Positions 8,442 through 17,572 of a stretch of DNA of 64,000 bases are shown piece by piece; the stretch's first letter is position 1; the number at the start of each line of letters is the position of its first letter. The DNA is from Poriferisodalis sp965231925 (GTDB lineage: Bacteria > Actinomycetota > Acidimicrobiia > Acidimicrobiales > Poriferisodalaceae), in the NCBI GenBank assembly GCA_965231925.1, contig OZ246894.1, positions 434,001 to 498,000 on the forward strand. Reading direction: 5' to 3'. Below the pieces are notes generated by a model. It had not been told where the DNA came from. It saw only the letters and a list, made by a program, of their open reading frames with translations, and ran no database searches. Made by a program: the position numbers and the translations under genes.

Positions 8442-10649
8442 TCATGGCGCCGCGACTGCTCCCATGTCGGGCCAGTGAGGCCGCTGCTGCACCCACTGCA
8501 CGAACGACGGCGAGGTCGTGCGCTGGCCCCAGCACTCGACTTCGCCTGAGGAGCGGATCCCGCATGCGAACCATGTGCCTGCCCTGAGATATTCGAAGCT
8601 GCCCTGCGGGGAGTCGGTGTACCACCCGCCCTGGCCCCAGCAGAGCCTCTCCCCGCTCGTGCGTGTGCCGCACGCGAATCCCCATCCCGCGGTGACTGTC
8701 GTGAAGTCTTCCGGCAGGTCCTCAGGCAGGCTGTGGGCGTCCTGGTAGTGGCTGTCGTCGCACACGACGAGTCCGCCCTGCGGGCTGCAGTAGCTGCCCT
8801 GCGGAACGTCGTCGGGGGTCCTCTCGGCGTCTCCTGCGCCCCAGCAGACCTCTTCCCCGCTCATGCGCACAGCACAAGTCCGGTGCTTCAACGCGTCCAC
8901 TGACTCGAAGCTGCCTGTCGGATTGTCGGACTGCCACCGCAGGTTGGACCCCCAGCACTCCACGGACCCGTCGTACCGCAGCCCGCACGAGTGGTCGTAT
9001 CCCACCGACAAGGAGCTGAACTTGCCCGCCGGCGCGTCGACCGTCTGCCCCTCGTATTCGCCCCAGCAGACCACACGCTCGTCGACGGTCAGCCCGCACG
9101 CGCGTGTGCGGGACGTCGCTACGTCGAGGTAGGTCCCTGACGGCGCGTCGAAGATCCTCAGATCCTCATAACTGTCGTCGCCGTCCCAGCATGAGATGCC
9201 CCCCGTCCGGTGCAGGGCGCACAGGGTGTTGTCCACCGACAGCGCGACGTATTGCCCAGTCGGCGCACTGTCGAAGAGCGACTTGTTGTATGAACCCCAG
9301 TACCAGCATTCCGTGTTGCCTTCGACGGGGATCGCGCAGGCCTCCAGGCCCCCGACGTCGACCGACCTGTACGCACCCTGTGGCGGATCGTCGACTTCGT
9401 AGTCGAGGTGCCAGGTCCAGCATGAGATCTCGTCGTGCTCAGTGATCGCGCAGGTGAATTCGGTGCCGATGGACACCCGCTTGTACAGGCCATCTGGTAT
9501 TGGGCTCCGGCCGTCCTGTGCGACCTCCGCGGAGTCCTCGCACATCGGCACCTCGCCGACCGCGCCCCACTGGCAGTAATTCCCCCAGCACACCAGCTGG
9601 CCGTCGGACCGCACTGCGCATGCGTGCGTGGGATGGACGTCGATCGACGTGAACGTCCCCCCAGGCGCCTTGTCCGACAGCTCGCTATCGACGCTCCAGC
9701 ACGCGACGGTGCCGTCTGTGCGGATGCCGCAGCTGTTGAATCCGCCCGCTGCGATCGCCACGAAACTCCCGACAGGATCCTCGGCCTCGGCGCCCGGCCT
9801 GTATCCCCCGCAGCGAACAGCAGAGTCCTGCTGCAGCAGGCATGTGTGGTCGTAGCCCAAAGCGAGCCTTCGGTAGCCGAGGGACGCAGCAGTGCCCTCG
9901 GCGGAATGGCTCATGTCGCGCCGGCTCGCGTCCCATTCCAAGTCTTGGGGAGCGTTCTGTGGAGGACCGTCCCCCGGCTGGCCGACCAAGATTCCGTCGG
10001 TGACCGACTCGAGTTCGGCGCGCCACCTGCCGGGTCCCACTGCCCGAAATATGTACACCGCAGCACGCGCGGTATCGGGCACCTGCCATCGCGCTTCGAT
10101 AACCCCACGGTCGTCGGCAGTGACCGGATCCAAGTCCGTGAACGAGAAGTCGTCCATCGACGCGGACTCCCCGAGCACTTCGAGTTCCTCCCAGTCCCCG
10201 GAGATGAGTTCGAGGTCCACCGCGGAGAACGGAGCGAACGCCGAACCCGAGACGAGCACCCACGTTCCTGTCGAAACGAAGAGCTCCTCGGGTTTGGTCG
10301 GAGCCGTCCATCCCTCGTCGGGGTCGTAGGTGACGAACCGCAACAGCCCCGGCACCGTGTTTCCCGGCCACAGCCGCTCCCCGACGTCGGGCGCGGGAGG
10401 CTCACCATCGGGTGCAGGAGCAGTCGCTGCACTCGTAGGAGCCAGGCTGAAGCCCTGCGAGTCCGCAGGACCAGCGCCGTCCGCTGCGGCCTCGTCGCTC
10501 CGCTGGACTTCGACATCTGAGGACTGCGGCACCTCGCCGAACGACATCTCCGATGCACACCCCGCAAGCATCAGGGCCGACATCAGCAGTGCCGCTGCCG
10601 CAGCAACGAGCCGCCTCAGAGGTGCTCGTCGACGGGACGCATGAGCCAT
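8442..10649 (-). CDS. RCC1-like repeat lipoprotein
   Basis: A 735-residue predicted surface lipoprotein. The Arg-rich n-region, Leu/Ala core and lipobox LAGC (Cys near residue 30) give lipidation and export. Residues about 65-220 form a non-repeat domain ('TGTWVLVSGSAFAPFSAVDL', 'GVIEARWQVPDTARAAVYIF') that resembles extracellular beta-sandwich modules. From about 240 to the end come RCC1-like units of about 40 residues, each with Cys-Gly-x-Arg and Cys-Trp-Gly landmarks, e.g. 'CGLRYDGSVECWG' and 'CGIRSSGEVECWG'. RCC1 units build beta-propellers; ligand unknown. It belongs to the same family as the two giant proteins at 54-61 kb but has a distinct N-terminal domain. Confidence 0.85.
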   Translation of the reverse strand: MAHASRRRAPLRRLVAAAAALLMSALMLAGCASEMSFGEVPQSSDVEVQRSDEAAADGAGPADSQGFSLAPTSAATAPAPDGEPPAPDVGERLWPGNTVPGLLRFVTYDPDEGWTAPTKPEELFVSTGTWVLVSGSAFAPFSAVDLELISGDWEELEVLGESASMDDFSFTDLDPVTADDRGVIEARWQVPDTARAAVYIFRAVGPGRWRAELESVTDGILVGQPGDGPPQNAPQDLEWDASRRDMSHSAEGTAASLGYRRLALGYDHTCLLQQDSAVRCGGYRPGAEAEDPVGSFVAIAAGGFNSCGIRTDGTVACWSVDSELSDKAPGGTFTSIDVHPTHACAVRSDGQLVCWGNYCQWGAVGEVPMCEDSAEVAQDGRSPIPDGLYKRVSIGTEFTCAITEHDEISCWTWHLDYEVDDPPQGAYRSVDVGGLEACAIPVEGNTECWYWGSYNKSLFDSAPTGQYVALSVDNTLCALHRTGGISCWDGDDSYEDLRIFDAPSGTYLDVATSRTRACGLTVDERVVCWGEYEGQTVDAPAGKFSSLSVGYDHSCGLRYDGSVECWGSNLRWQSDNPTGSFESVDALKHRTCAVRMSGEEVCWGAGDAERTPDDVPQGSYCSPQGGLVVCDDSHYQDAHSLPEDLPEDFTTVTAGWGFACGTRTSGERLCWGQGGWYTDSPQGSFEYLRAGTWFACGIRSSGEVECWGQRTTSPSFVQWVQQRPHWPDMGAVAAP

Positions 10650-10694
10650 ACGCCCCGAAGGTAGCCCGGCGTCTGAACTGATTCTGCTGTTTGC

Positions 10695-10710
10695 GTATCA
10701 TTTGAGATAC
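10695..10710. promoter_or_regulatory. Short imperfect palindrome upstream of the RCC1 gene
   Basis: GTATC and GATAC arms flank a 6-base centre, about 45 bases upstream of the RCC1 lipoprotein start and overlapping the end of the broken dehydrogenase gene. It could be an operator; no family motif recognised. Confidence 0.25.
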
Positions 10711-10952
10711 TTTCCATGCGCAAATGCCACGGATTGAGCATCCGAGCCGCCGACGCCGACGATCTCCCAAGCCGTGTGGCCGCGTTCGGCGAGGTCGCTG
10801 ATGTAGGTGGCGACGTGGGCGCGGTGGAATCCCCCGACGCCGATGTGGACGATGGAGCGTGCCAGCCGGTTGCGGTCGTAGCCCGGCACCTTGATGCCCA
10901 AGGGCAGCTGCGGCAGGGATCGTTGCGACAGCCGCGGCGGCCCGCTGGTCAT
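10698..10952 (-). pseudogene. N-terminal fragment of a mannitol dehydrogenase/fructuronate reductase-like gene
   Basis: Only 84 codons remain. The sequence carries the N-terminal Rossmann signature of the polyol dehydrogenase family, 'SIVHIGVGGFHRAHVATYIS' and 'WEIVGVGG', then loses similarity and stops at 10698; a full enzyme is about 480 residues. The ATG overlaps the stop of the upstream metallophosphoesterase gene by four bases (ATGA), so the two were probably an operon before the 3' part was lost. The RCC1 lipoprotein gene now occupies the place of the missing part, which suggests a rearrangement there. Confidence 0.75.
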
Positions 10953-12094
10953 GGGCCGTCGCCGCCGTCGCTCACGAGGTCGATGATCCCGATCGAGGGG
11001 CGGACGCCGAGTCGCATCTGCGGGGCGTTGCCGCGCTCGCGGCCCACGCCCGTCGACACATAGATCGGTGTGCCGTCCAGCTCTGCCAGTCCGCCTGCGG
11101 CGATGTGTCTCGGCACGTTCGACAGGGTCAGCGGCGGGCCGAAGACCGGCAGCGAGACCTGCCCGCCGTGGGTGTGGCCGGCAACCAGCAGATCGACCGG
11201 CGTCGCTCGCACCAGATCGATGGCGTCGGGCTTGTGCCCGAGCAGGATCCGCACCCCGGCCTGGCTGTCGCCGGCGTGCCCGTCTCCGGCCAGCGAGTCG
11301 CCGGCGAGCTGCCTCGCCATACGCCGGGCTGTCGCGTCGTCGCCGAACAGCGTCGTGCCGCCGATGCTCACTGACACACCCTTGAACTGGAGCGTGTCGA
11401 TCTCGTTGTCGAGCACCCTCGCGCCCGTGCCGGCGGTGATCCGGCGCAGGCCGGCGACGGTGTCGGTGTTGCCGCTCACCAGGTAGACGAACGGCACCTC
11501 GTCAGTAATCCGCTCGATCAGCTGCGTGAACTGCGGTGCACGCTCGTCGAGCAATTCGGCATCGAACTGGTACAGGTCGCCGGGCAGCAGCACGATGTCG
11601 GGCCCGAAGCCGAGCAGGCGTTCGGTCGCATTGCGCTCGTAGTCGCCGATGGCCGTCGTCTGCAGGTCAGCCAGCACGCCGATCCGGATCGGCTCATCGA
11701 CCCCGACGACCGCAAGTTCCACGGCATCCACCTTCAACCAGAAGGGCTCCACATGCGTCGCATAGAGGCCGACCGGCACGGCAGCCAAGGCGATGACGCA
11801 GGCGGCGGTGACCGCCCATGGTCGCGGCCGGGCCCAAAGCAGCACGATGCCGCCGGCCAGCGGCACCCCGACGGTACCCACGACATAGGCGACATGGATC
11901 AGCGTGAACCCGTCCGCACCGGTGATCGCCAGCCCCCCGACGCCGAACACCACGGTGCCCGCGAACCCCACGCCCGCAGCACGCCCGAGCACCGGTCCGC
12001 CGCTGAGGCCGCCACGCAGCCACCGCACCGTCAAGAACCCCGAGACGGCACCCACCAGCACAGCGGCCGCAACTGAGTAGTAGTTCAAGATCAT
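10949..12094 (-). CDS. Membrane-anchored metallophosphoesterase
   Basis: 381 residues. The first about 130 residues are hydrophobic with roughly four membrane segments, followed by a calcineurin-like phosphoesterase domain facing one side of the membrane. Metal-site motifs in order: 'VLADLQ' (the usual DxH has Gln here), 'VLLPGDLYQ', 'VSGNTD' (for GNHD), 'LLGHKPDAID' and 'AGHTHGGQVSLP'. This is the YaeI-like subtype; substrates are usually unknown phosphodiesters or lipid headgroups. Its stop overlaps the start of the broken dehydrogenase gene. Confidence 0.88.
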   Translation of the reverse strand: MILNYYSVAAAVLVGAVSGFLTVRWLRGGLSGGPVLGRAAGVGFAGTVVFGVGGLAITGADGFTLIHVAYVVGTVGVPLAGGIVLLWARPRPWAVTAACVIALAAVPVGLYATHVEPFWLKVDAVELAVVGVDEPIRIGVLADLQTTAIGDYERNATERLLGFGPDIVLLPGDLYQFDAELLDERAPQFTQLIERITDEVPFVYLVSGNTDTVAGLRRITAGTGARVLDNEIDTLQFKGVSVSIGGTTLFGDDATARRMARQLAGDSLAGDGHAGDSQAGVRILLGHKPDAIDLVRATPVDLLVAGHTHGGQVSLPVFGPPLTLSNVPRHIAAGGLAELDGTPIYVSTGVGRERGNAPQMRLGVRPSIGIIDLVSDGGDGP

Positions 12095-12130
12095 CTACGG
12101 CACGACCCCGAGTCAGCAGGGTGTCACAGA

Positions 12131-13375
12131 TCAGCCGCTCACCGAAATCGGCCTTGCAAGACCATGACTTCGCCTTCGTTTCATAGGCGGCGGCGTGAGA
12201 TGGGGAACGGCTCGCTTGAGGTAGTCATCGAACCCGGGAACGGTGAAAGCGGCATAGCCGTGCTCGGTCGCATACAGCAAGCCCTTGTCGATGAGCTGCT
12301 TTCGGGTCGGACCGCACTCAGACGAGGTGCGATCGAGTAGATCGGCTACCCGGCTTGCGAGCTGTGCGTCGGGTCCGAGTTCTGCCATTGCCCGCAGGTA
12401 GGCCTTCTGAAGTTCGGTTGTGCGCTCGAGCCGAACCTTGAAGAACCCGGAATCCAGCTTTTCCTGCACCACCAGCTTGGCGCGCAGCCCATCCATTTCG
12501 TTGATCGATGACCCGGAGGCGAGGTCCCATGCTGCCTCGCCGAATTCCTGCAGGAAGTAGGGATACCCCTTAGAGAATTCCAGTCCGAGATCGAGGGCTT
12601 TGTCACCGAAATCCACGTCGAGTCTTCTCGCAGGCTCTCGCAGGACTTCCCGCGCCTCGGAATCGTCGAGCCTCCCGATAGAGGGGAACTTGAACAGGCG
12701 TTCTGCGTATGTCTTGGCGTCTCCGACGAGTTCGTGAATCTGCGGCAGTCCAGCGGCCGCCGCGCTGAGAGGCAGCGAGCGTTGAACGGTCTTGTGGACG
12801 GCCGCAATGAGTGCCTCCATCTGTGGCCGTGTCAAGAAGTGCAATTCGTCGAGCAACAGCACGACCCCGGTGTCGTGCTCACGAGCGGCCTCGCCCACGC
12901 CGACCAACAGATCGCTCAGGTCGGCGTCGAGATCTCCGCTGTCGGCCACGCCCACCGAGGCATCGGCGTCGAGCCCGACCGTGAGATGACCCTCGGGGTC
13001 GACCTTGAGCGTGAACGAACGCAGCGCGCCGATCGCGCCCCTGAGCTTCTCGGTCCACCGGTTTCGGGCGCTGATGCCGTGCAGCACGCGCCGCAGTTCG
13101 CGGGCGATGCTCCTTCGAAACTGCGCGTCGTCCCACTTGGAGACTTCAATCTCGACGACGTGCCAGTCGCGTTCCAGCGCGAGGTGACGGAACTCGCCAA
13201 GCAGCACGGTCTTGCCCACCCCGCGCAGTCCGACTGCGATCAAGGACTTCTCGGTGTAGCCGGCTTCGAGGCGATGCAGCAGCACATCGAAATCCTCCAG
13301 TTCGCTCTCGCGGCCCACGAGCACTGGGGGCTTGGCGCCTGCGTTAGGCGTGTACGGGTTGAGACGGCGGTCCAT
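12131..13375 (-). CDS. AAA ATPase with Orc1/Cdc6-like architecture
   Basis: A 414-residue AAA_16-type P-loop ATPase. Walker A is in 'AVGLRGVGKTVLL' near residue 50 and Walker B in 'VVLLLDELHFL' near 175; a sensor-like region follows ('LPLSAAAAGLPQIHELVGD'), then the alpha-helical lid ('GYPYFLQEFGEAAWDLA') and a C-terminal winged-helix-like segment ('CGPTRKQLIDKGLLYATEHG', 'FTVPGFDDYLKR'). The C-terminal tail is Arg-rich. Such proteins occur widely in actinobacteria with unproven roles, possibly DNA-associated. A decayed piece of a paralogue lies at 22404-22455. Stands alone on the minus strand with an AT-rich upstream region. Confidence 0.82.
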   Translation of the reverse strand: MDRRLNPYTPNAGAKPPVLVGRESELEDFDVLLHRLEAGYTEKSLIAVGLRGVGKTVLLGEFRHLALERDWHVVEIEVSKWDDAQFRRSIARELRRVLHGISARNRWTEKLRGAIGALRSFTLKVDPEGHLTVGLDADASVGVADSGDLDADLSDLLVGVGEAAREHDTGVVLLLDELHFLTRPQMEALIAAVHKTVQRSLPLSAAAAGLPQIHELVGDAKTYAERLFKFPSIGRLDDSEAREVLREPARRLDVDFGDKALDLGLEFSKGYPYFLQEFGEAAWDLASGSSINEMDGLRAKLVVQEKLDSGFFKVRLERTTELQKAYLRAMAELGPDAQLASRVADLLDRTSSECGPTRKQLIDKGLLYATEHGYAAFTVPGFDDYLKRAVPHLTPPPMKRRRSHGLARPISVSG

Positions 13376-13409
13376 CGATGCGGCCTGGCTCCTCGGTGCA
13401 TCTGCTTTT

Positions 13410-13437
13410 CATAGTTTATAGCGATTTTGTTATAGGA
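13410..13437 (-). promoter_or_regulatory. AT-rich promoter/operator region of the AAA ATPase
   Basis: Unusually AT-rich for this genome. Read on the minus strand it has two CTATAA repeats 14 bases apart (CTATAACAAAATCG then CTATAAACTATG), either of which could serve as a -10 about 30-50 bases before the ATG at 13375. The direct repeat could also bind a regulator. Confidence 0.4.
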
Positions 13438-13560
13438 ACAAAAACCCTGTAATCCTTGCAAAACCGAGCTACTTCACCGACGGCACGGTTTGGATTCCGG
13501 CCATGCGCGAGCCGTTGATGTCGGTGCTGCTTGCCGAGCGCGCCGGCGGTAGGCAACCGG

Positions 13561-13974
13561 TCAGGGCAGGATCTCGAGCCGTTCGCAGTGCAGAGGCCGG
13601 ACCACGCCGAAGTGGCGGCGGTCGACGGTGGCCACGGCTGTCGCGCCCAAGCGCTCCGCAGCGGCAATGACGGATGCATCGACCGTACCCAACGGCAGAT
13701 CGGCGTAGGCGTGAACCAGTTCGGCGATGCGCAGCCAGTCACTCGCTGCCACGGGCTCCACAAACAGGTCTCCAGAAGCGAGGTCGCCCAAGAACCGCAC
13801 TTCGGCCCGAGAACCCAGTCGCGTGCCGACCAGGTACGCGACTTCGGTGATCACCAGGGTCGGCACGATGAGCGGTCCCGGATGCTGCGAGAGCAGATTC
13901 AAGCTGGCCGCGTGATGTCGATCGTCTGCGTCGATGTAGGCGTAGAGCGGCCCAGCATCGACGATCAGCGCGAT
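13561..13974 (-). CDS. VapC-type PIN-domain toxin
   Basis: PIN-fold ribonuclease of a type II toxin-antitoxin pair. Acidic residues line up: Asp in 'IALIVDAGPLYAYID', Glu in 'TLVITEVAYLVG', Asp in 'LGTVDASVIAAAERLG' and 'TVDRRHF'. The domain starts right at the end of the antitoxin gene, overlapping it, but no ATG, GTG or TTG is in frame at that point. ATC 13974, CTG 13968 or a frameshifted/coupled start are the options, so the start given is a guess. About 135 residues, normal for VapC. Confidence 0.8.
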   Translation of the reverse strand: MALIVDAGPLYAYIDADDRHHAASLNLLSQHPGPLIVPTLVITEVAYLVGTRLGSRAEVRFLGDLASGDLFVEPVAASDWLRIAELVHAYADLPLGTVDASVIAAAERLGATAVATVDRRHFGVVRPLHCERLEILP

Positions 13975-14201
13975 GCTGGGACCTCGCGTGCCAGGATCTC
14001 CTCGATGCGTTCGGAGATGTCTGAACGACCGCTGCGACCGGCCGCCGCCGCGCCGAGGCGTCGCCGAGGCCCGAGATGGTGCTCGATCGCCTCTCTCGTC
14101 AGCTCTGAGATGGTGATGTTGCGCCGAGCGGCTTCGTGGCGAAGGCGGGCGTCGAGCTCGAACGGGAGCTTGACAGTGGTCCGATTCATGTATGCCAGCA
14201 T
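13965..14201 (-). CDS. Ribbon-helix-helix antitoxin (VapB-like)
   Basis: A 78-residue RHH/CopG-type DNA-binding antitoxin. The strand-helix-helix is 'NRTTVKLPFELDARLRHEAA' followed by 'RRNITISELTREAIEHHL'; the acidic/Arg C-terminus should contact the toxin. ATG 14189 (MNRTTVKL) is an equally good start. The gene overlaps the PIN toxin that follows on the same strand, and as usual the pair is expected to repress its own promoter. Confidence 0.85.
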   Translation of the reverse strand: MLAYMNRTTVKLPFELDARLRHEAARRNITISELTREAIEHHLGPRRRLGAAAAGRSGRSDISERIEEILAREVPASR

Positions 14202-14241
14202 ACCCAGCGAGCTGGCCGGGGCGTAACGGGATTCGTGGGCG

Positions 14242-14312
14242 CGGTGTCGGCGCCGTGCAGATGTCGCAGCTCGTCGGCTGGCTACCGGTCAACGCTGCGG
14301 ACCGCGCATGTG
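14242..14312 (-). pseudogene. Remnant of an ASCH-domain gene (copy 3)
   Basis: About 70 bases closely match the middle of the intact ASCH gene (22731-22803): the segment around 'cagctcgtcggctgg' and 'aacgctgcggacc' is shared, encoding a degenerate 'GTCAVRSV' where the intact gene has 'GTCVVRSV'. The rest of the gene is gone. Bases 14313-14587 hold no intact gene; a short open minus-strand stretch fused to the remnant ('SWQFGLAVVTEFTDTPEAAE') is unassigned. Confidence 0.6.
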
Positions 14313-14587
14313 CCTTGCATCACCCGAGCGTCGTGCCCGTTAGCGGCAGTGCCTCGCATACGCCGGGTGTTCTCAGACTCGTGCCATTCGGCTGCTTCGG
14401 GCGTGTCGGTGAATTCGGTAACGACAGCCAGCCCGAATTGCCATGATCGGGCACGCAGGCCAGTCAGGCACCCGTCGGCTCCCCCAGGTCTCCACTTTGC
14501 AGTGCCCGCGGATGCCGGATTTCTGGTCGACGCCTACGCTTCGGCCTGCGTCTTTGAGCCAGCGCCATCAAAAGGGGACTGACTGAC

Positions 14588-17098
14588 ATGGTGTCTCGTG
14601 CTGCCGGACTCTTCGACACGTCGTACTCGGACCCTCAACTCAGCGGCAGAGCGCTGTGCGAGGCGCTGATCCAGGCGGATACGGAGGCCGAGGTCGAGAC
14701 CGTTCTCAGAGACGCCGGTTACTGGGATGACATCGACGCGTGGAGCGTCTTCGGCGCCAACCCGGCGAACGCTTCGGTGATCGGAGGACAGCAGGAAGCG
14801 CCTGAGGCTGCCCTTGTAGAGAAGATCGTCAACTCCATCGATGCTCGCCTGCTGGATGCATGCCGGCAGCGCAATCTCGATCCTCGGTCCGTTGACGGCA
14901 TCCCGCTGAGCGGGCTTGAGGCCGTGTCATCGTGGTTCGACCACGGCATGAACACCAGCCAGGTGTCCCGGGCAGGGAATGTCGTGGCGTGGGCACCGGG
15001 CAAACGCGAGGAGCAGGCGGACCGGATCACTGTCGCAGCAACCGGTCCCACCGACGGATACGCCAGCATCTCGGTCGCCGATGACGGAGAGGGCCAAGAG
15101 CCCGACGACTTTGCTACGACGTTCTGCTCATTGAACACCGGCAACAAGCGCTCTATCCCGTTTGTGCAAGGCAAGCACACCATGGGTGGGACTGGAGCGC
15201 TGCGTTTCTGCGGTGCCGGACGAGTGCGCGCCCACAACTTGCAGCTAGTCGTCTCGCGGCGCAATCCGGCGTACGCGTCTGCGGGAGATCAGACGCCGTG
15301 GGGCTTCACGGTGGTTCGGCGGTTCCCAGAGCAGGACAACGAGAAGACCCCGACGTTCCGATACTTGGCGCCCAATGGGTCCGTGCTTCGCTTCGAAGCG
15401 GACGAGCTGGCGATGTTTCCTCTGGAGCCGGCTGAGCGTGGGCGAGCTGAGCCATACGCACGAGCAGCCCGCTGGGGCACGCTCACGAAGCTGTACGAGT
15501 ACATCAGGGCCACCTACATCACGCACTCGTCGGATCATTCGCCGAAGGCTCGCCTATCGCTGCTGCGCAAACTTGAGCTGCGCATGCCGAACGCCATGTT
15601 GCCGGTGAAGCTCTACGAGTGTCGGCCGTTCCGACGTGTGGCAGATCAGCATCCGACAATGGTGCTCACAGGCATCATGGGACGCCTCCACAATCTCCGG
15701 AACCCGTCGGAATCGCTCGAATGGGACGGAATACCGAAGTCGCTTGAGTTCCGCGTCGACGGGCAACTGATCAAGGTTGCCGTGTGGGCATTCAAGAAGC
15801 CAGCAGGATCATGGCGAGGATCGCACGGGGTGCTGTTCACGCTCAACGGCCAGACGCATGCCACGCTCCCCGACTCGTTCTTCGATCGGACCGACGTCGG
15901 GATGAACCCGTTGCGCAAGTCTTTGCTGGTAGTCGTCGACTGCTCTGCCATCAGCAGCACCCACGAGAGCGCTCTGATGATGACAAGCAGGGATCGTCTT
16001 GCGGACTCCTTGTTCGCGAAGCAGATCAAGGACAGGCTCGCCAAAGACCTGAGAGAACATCCGGCGTTGAAGACGTTGCGCAACGAGCGCTCTCGCTACC
16101 CGGGCGCCGCGGACGAGCAGGCACGCCGCACCGTTGCGGAACTGCTGGACACGCTGATACGGGAGAACCCGGACTTGGGAAGGCTTCTCATAGACGGCAC
16201 CGAGATCTCGAACCCGCACCGGCCCTTCGCACACGCCGATGAGAGACCAGAACTCCGCCAGTTCCCGACTTTCTTTCGTCTCAAGGGCGCAAGAGACGGC
16301 CACCGGCGTCGTGATGCGCACCTCGGACTCGACTACCTGCGGTTCGTATTCGAGACAGACGCCAAAGACGACTACTTCGATCGGACCGACGCACCGGGCG
16401 TGAGATGCCTGGACATGGAAACTGACGAAGGAGCTTGGGAGAACGCCGATCATCTTGTGGACGGCTGGCATCTGAGCGAGGGCGTGGCGGAGATGCGACT
16501 TCGGCTGCCGGATAGCGCAGCGACCGGCGATGTGCTCCAGTTCAAGTTCACGGTCTTCGACGACAATCACGAGACCTCCGATTTCGTCAGCACGATCGAG
16601 CTGCACATCCAAGCTCCCAAGGAACCCAGCGAGCCTCCCGACACGCCTCGCCAGCCGCGGCCTCGACCGCCCAAGGGCGACGCGCCGGAAATCAAGGAGG
16701 TCCGTGAGGAGCAATGGCCCCAGCAGGTGCCTGAGCCCTTCGACGCCGACACGGCTCTGCGCAGAATCGACAACGGAAACGGCGTTTACGAACTCAGGTA
16801 CAACGCCGACAACAAGTGGCTCCGCAAAGAGATCTCTCGCTCCAAATCAAGCGAGGACCAAGCTGCCGATCTCCGACACCAGTTCGGCGTGGTCATGGCC
16901 GCTCTCGGCCTTGCCGTGATGGGAGCGCATCAACGAGCGGCCAACGGCCGATCAGAGCACGAAGACCCGACCGAGAATGACAAGCCCGAGATGAGCATCA
17001 ACGAGCTCGTCGAGTGGTGCACATCAGCAGCCGCCCCAGTCGTCGCATCGATCCACAGTCTCACAAGCGCATCGCTGAGCGCAGACGACAGCGACTAG
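14588..17098 (+). CDS. GHKL ATPase, MutL/MORC/Hsp90-like
   Basis: An 836-residue protein with an N-terminal Bergerat-fold ATPase. Motif I is 'ALVEKIVNSIDA' (Glu79, Asn82), motif II 'VADDGEG' (165-169) and the lid 'GKHTMGGTGALRF' (195-207). A second domain of S5/transducer type probably follows (about 300-480), then an Arg/Pro-rich linker (about 685-705, 'PRQPRPRPPKGD') and a helical C-terminus. MutL/MORC-like GHKL proteins are known from bacterial conflict loci. Here it stands between VapBC and HicAB, with no obvious nuclease or helicase partner. AAAGGGGA about 9 bases before the ATG is a good ribosome site. Nothing suggests truncation. Function as a defence ATPase is inference. Confidence 0.75.
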   Translation: MVSRAAGLFDTSYSDPQLSGRALCEALIQADTEAEVETVLRDAGYWDDIDAWSVFGANPANASVIGGQQEAPEAALVEKIVNSIDARLLDACRQRNLDPRSVDGIPLSGLEAVSSWFDHGMNTSQVSRAGNVVAWAPGKREEQADRITVAATGPTDGYASISVADDGEGQEPDDFATTFCSLNTGNKRSIPFVQGKHTMGGTGALRFCGAGRVRAHNLQLVVSRRNPAYASAGDQTPWGFTVVRRFPEQDNEKTPTFRYLAPNGSVLRFEADELAMFPLEPAERGRAEPYARAARWGTLTKLYEYIRATYITHSSDHSPKARLSLLRKLELRMPNAMLPVKLYECRPFRRVADQHPTMVLTGIMGRLHNLRNPSESLEWDGIPKSLEFRVDGQLIKVAVWAFKKPAGSWRGSHGVLFTLNGQTHATLPDSFFDRTDVGMNPLRKSLLVVVDCSAISSTHESALMMTSRDRLADSLFAKQIKDRLAKDLREHPALKTLRNERSRYPGAADEQARRTVAELLDTLIRENPDLGRLLIDGTEISNPHRPFAHADERPELRQFPTFFRLKGARDGHRRRDAHLGLDYLRFVFETDAKDDYFDRTDAPGVRCLDMETDEGAWENADHLVDGWHLSEGVAEMRLRLPDSAATGDVLQFKFTVFDDNHETSDFVSTIELHIQAPKEPSEPPDTPRQPRPRPPKGDAPEIKEVREEQWPQQVPEPFDADTALRRIDNGNGVYELRYNADNKWLRKEISRSKSSEDQAADLRHQFGVVMAALGLAVMGAHQRAANGRSEHEDPTENDKPEMSINELVEWCTSAAAPVVASIHSLTSASLSADDSD

Positions 17099-17371
17099 CA
17101 GCTTGGCGCATGAGCTCGGCCATGTGCTCGCCGGCGATGCATCCGGGGCGACACGGTGGATGACGGTCCGGTACTGCACGACGCCGTCGCACTTGACCGT
17201 GTTGGTGCCGGCCACGACCGTCCCGCCAGGTGTCAGCTTCAACTTGAGCTGGCGAACTGAGCAGCCGACCTACGGGTCGCCAAGAAAACCACTGGCCTCG
17301 CGTCGGAGGCGGCGCGAGGCTGCGCCCGCCACCGCCGGGCACCTGCCTCGCTCGGCCGTACGGAGCGAAGC

Positions 17372-17572
17372 ATGCCGACAGTGCGCGACGCGATACGGCT
17401 CGTCGAACGCGACGGTTGGATCCATGCGCGAACACGAGGCAGCCACCGCCACTATCGACATCCCGACAAACCTGGCAAGGTCACGATCCCCTGCAAACTG
17501 AGCGACAATGTAGGCCCGAGGCTCTGGGCGAGCATCATGACCCAAGCGGGTCTGAGGAGACGAAGCCGATGA
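17372..17572 (+). CDS. HicA-family mRNA interferase toxin
   Basis: A 66-residue double-stranded-RNA-binding-fold toxin. Diagnostic pattern: 'IRLVERDGWIHARTRGSHRH' with the catalytic His in the Gly-Ser-His-x-x-Tyr motif, then 'KPGKVTIPCK' and 'ASIMTQAGL'. Its TGA overlaps the ATG of the HicB antitoxin (ATGA at 17569-17572), giving a toxin-first operon as usual for hicAB. The preceding 17099-17371 has no intact gene. Confidence 0.9.
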   Translation: MPTVRDAIRLVERDGWIHARTRGSHRHYRHPDKPGKVTIPCKLSDNVGPRLWASIMTQAGLRRRSR

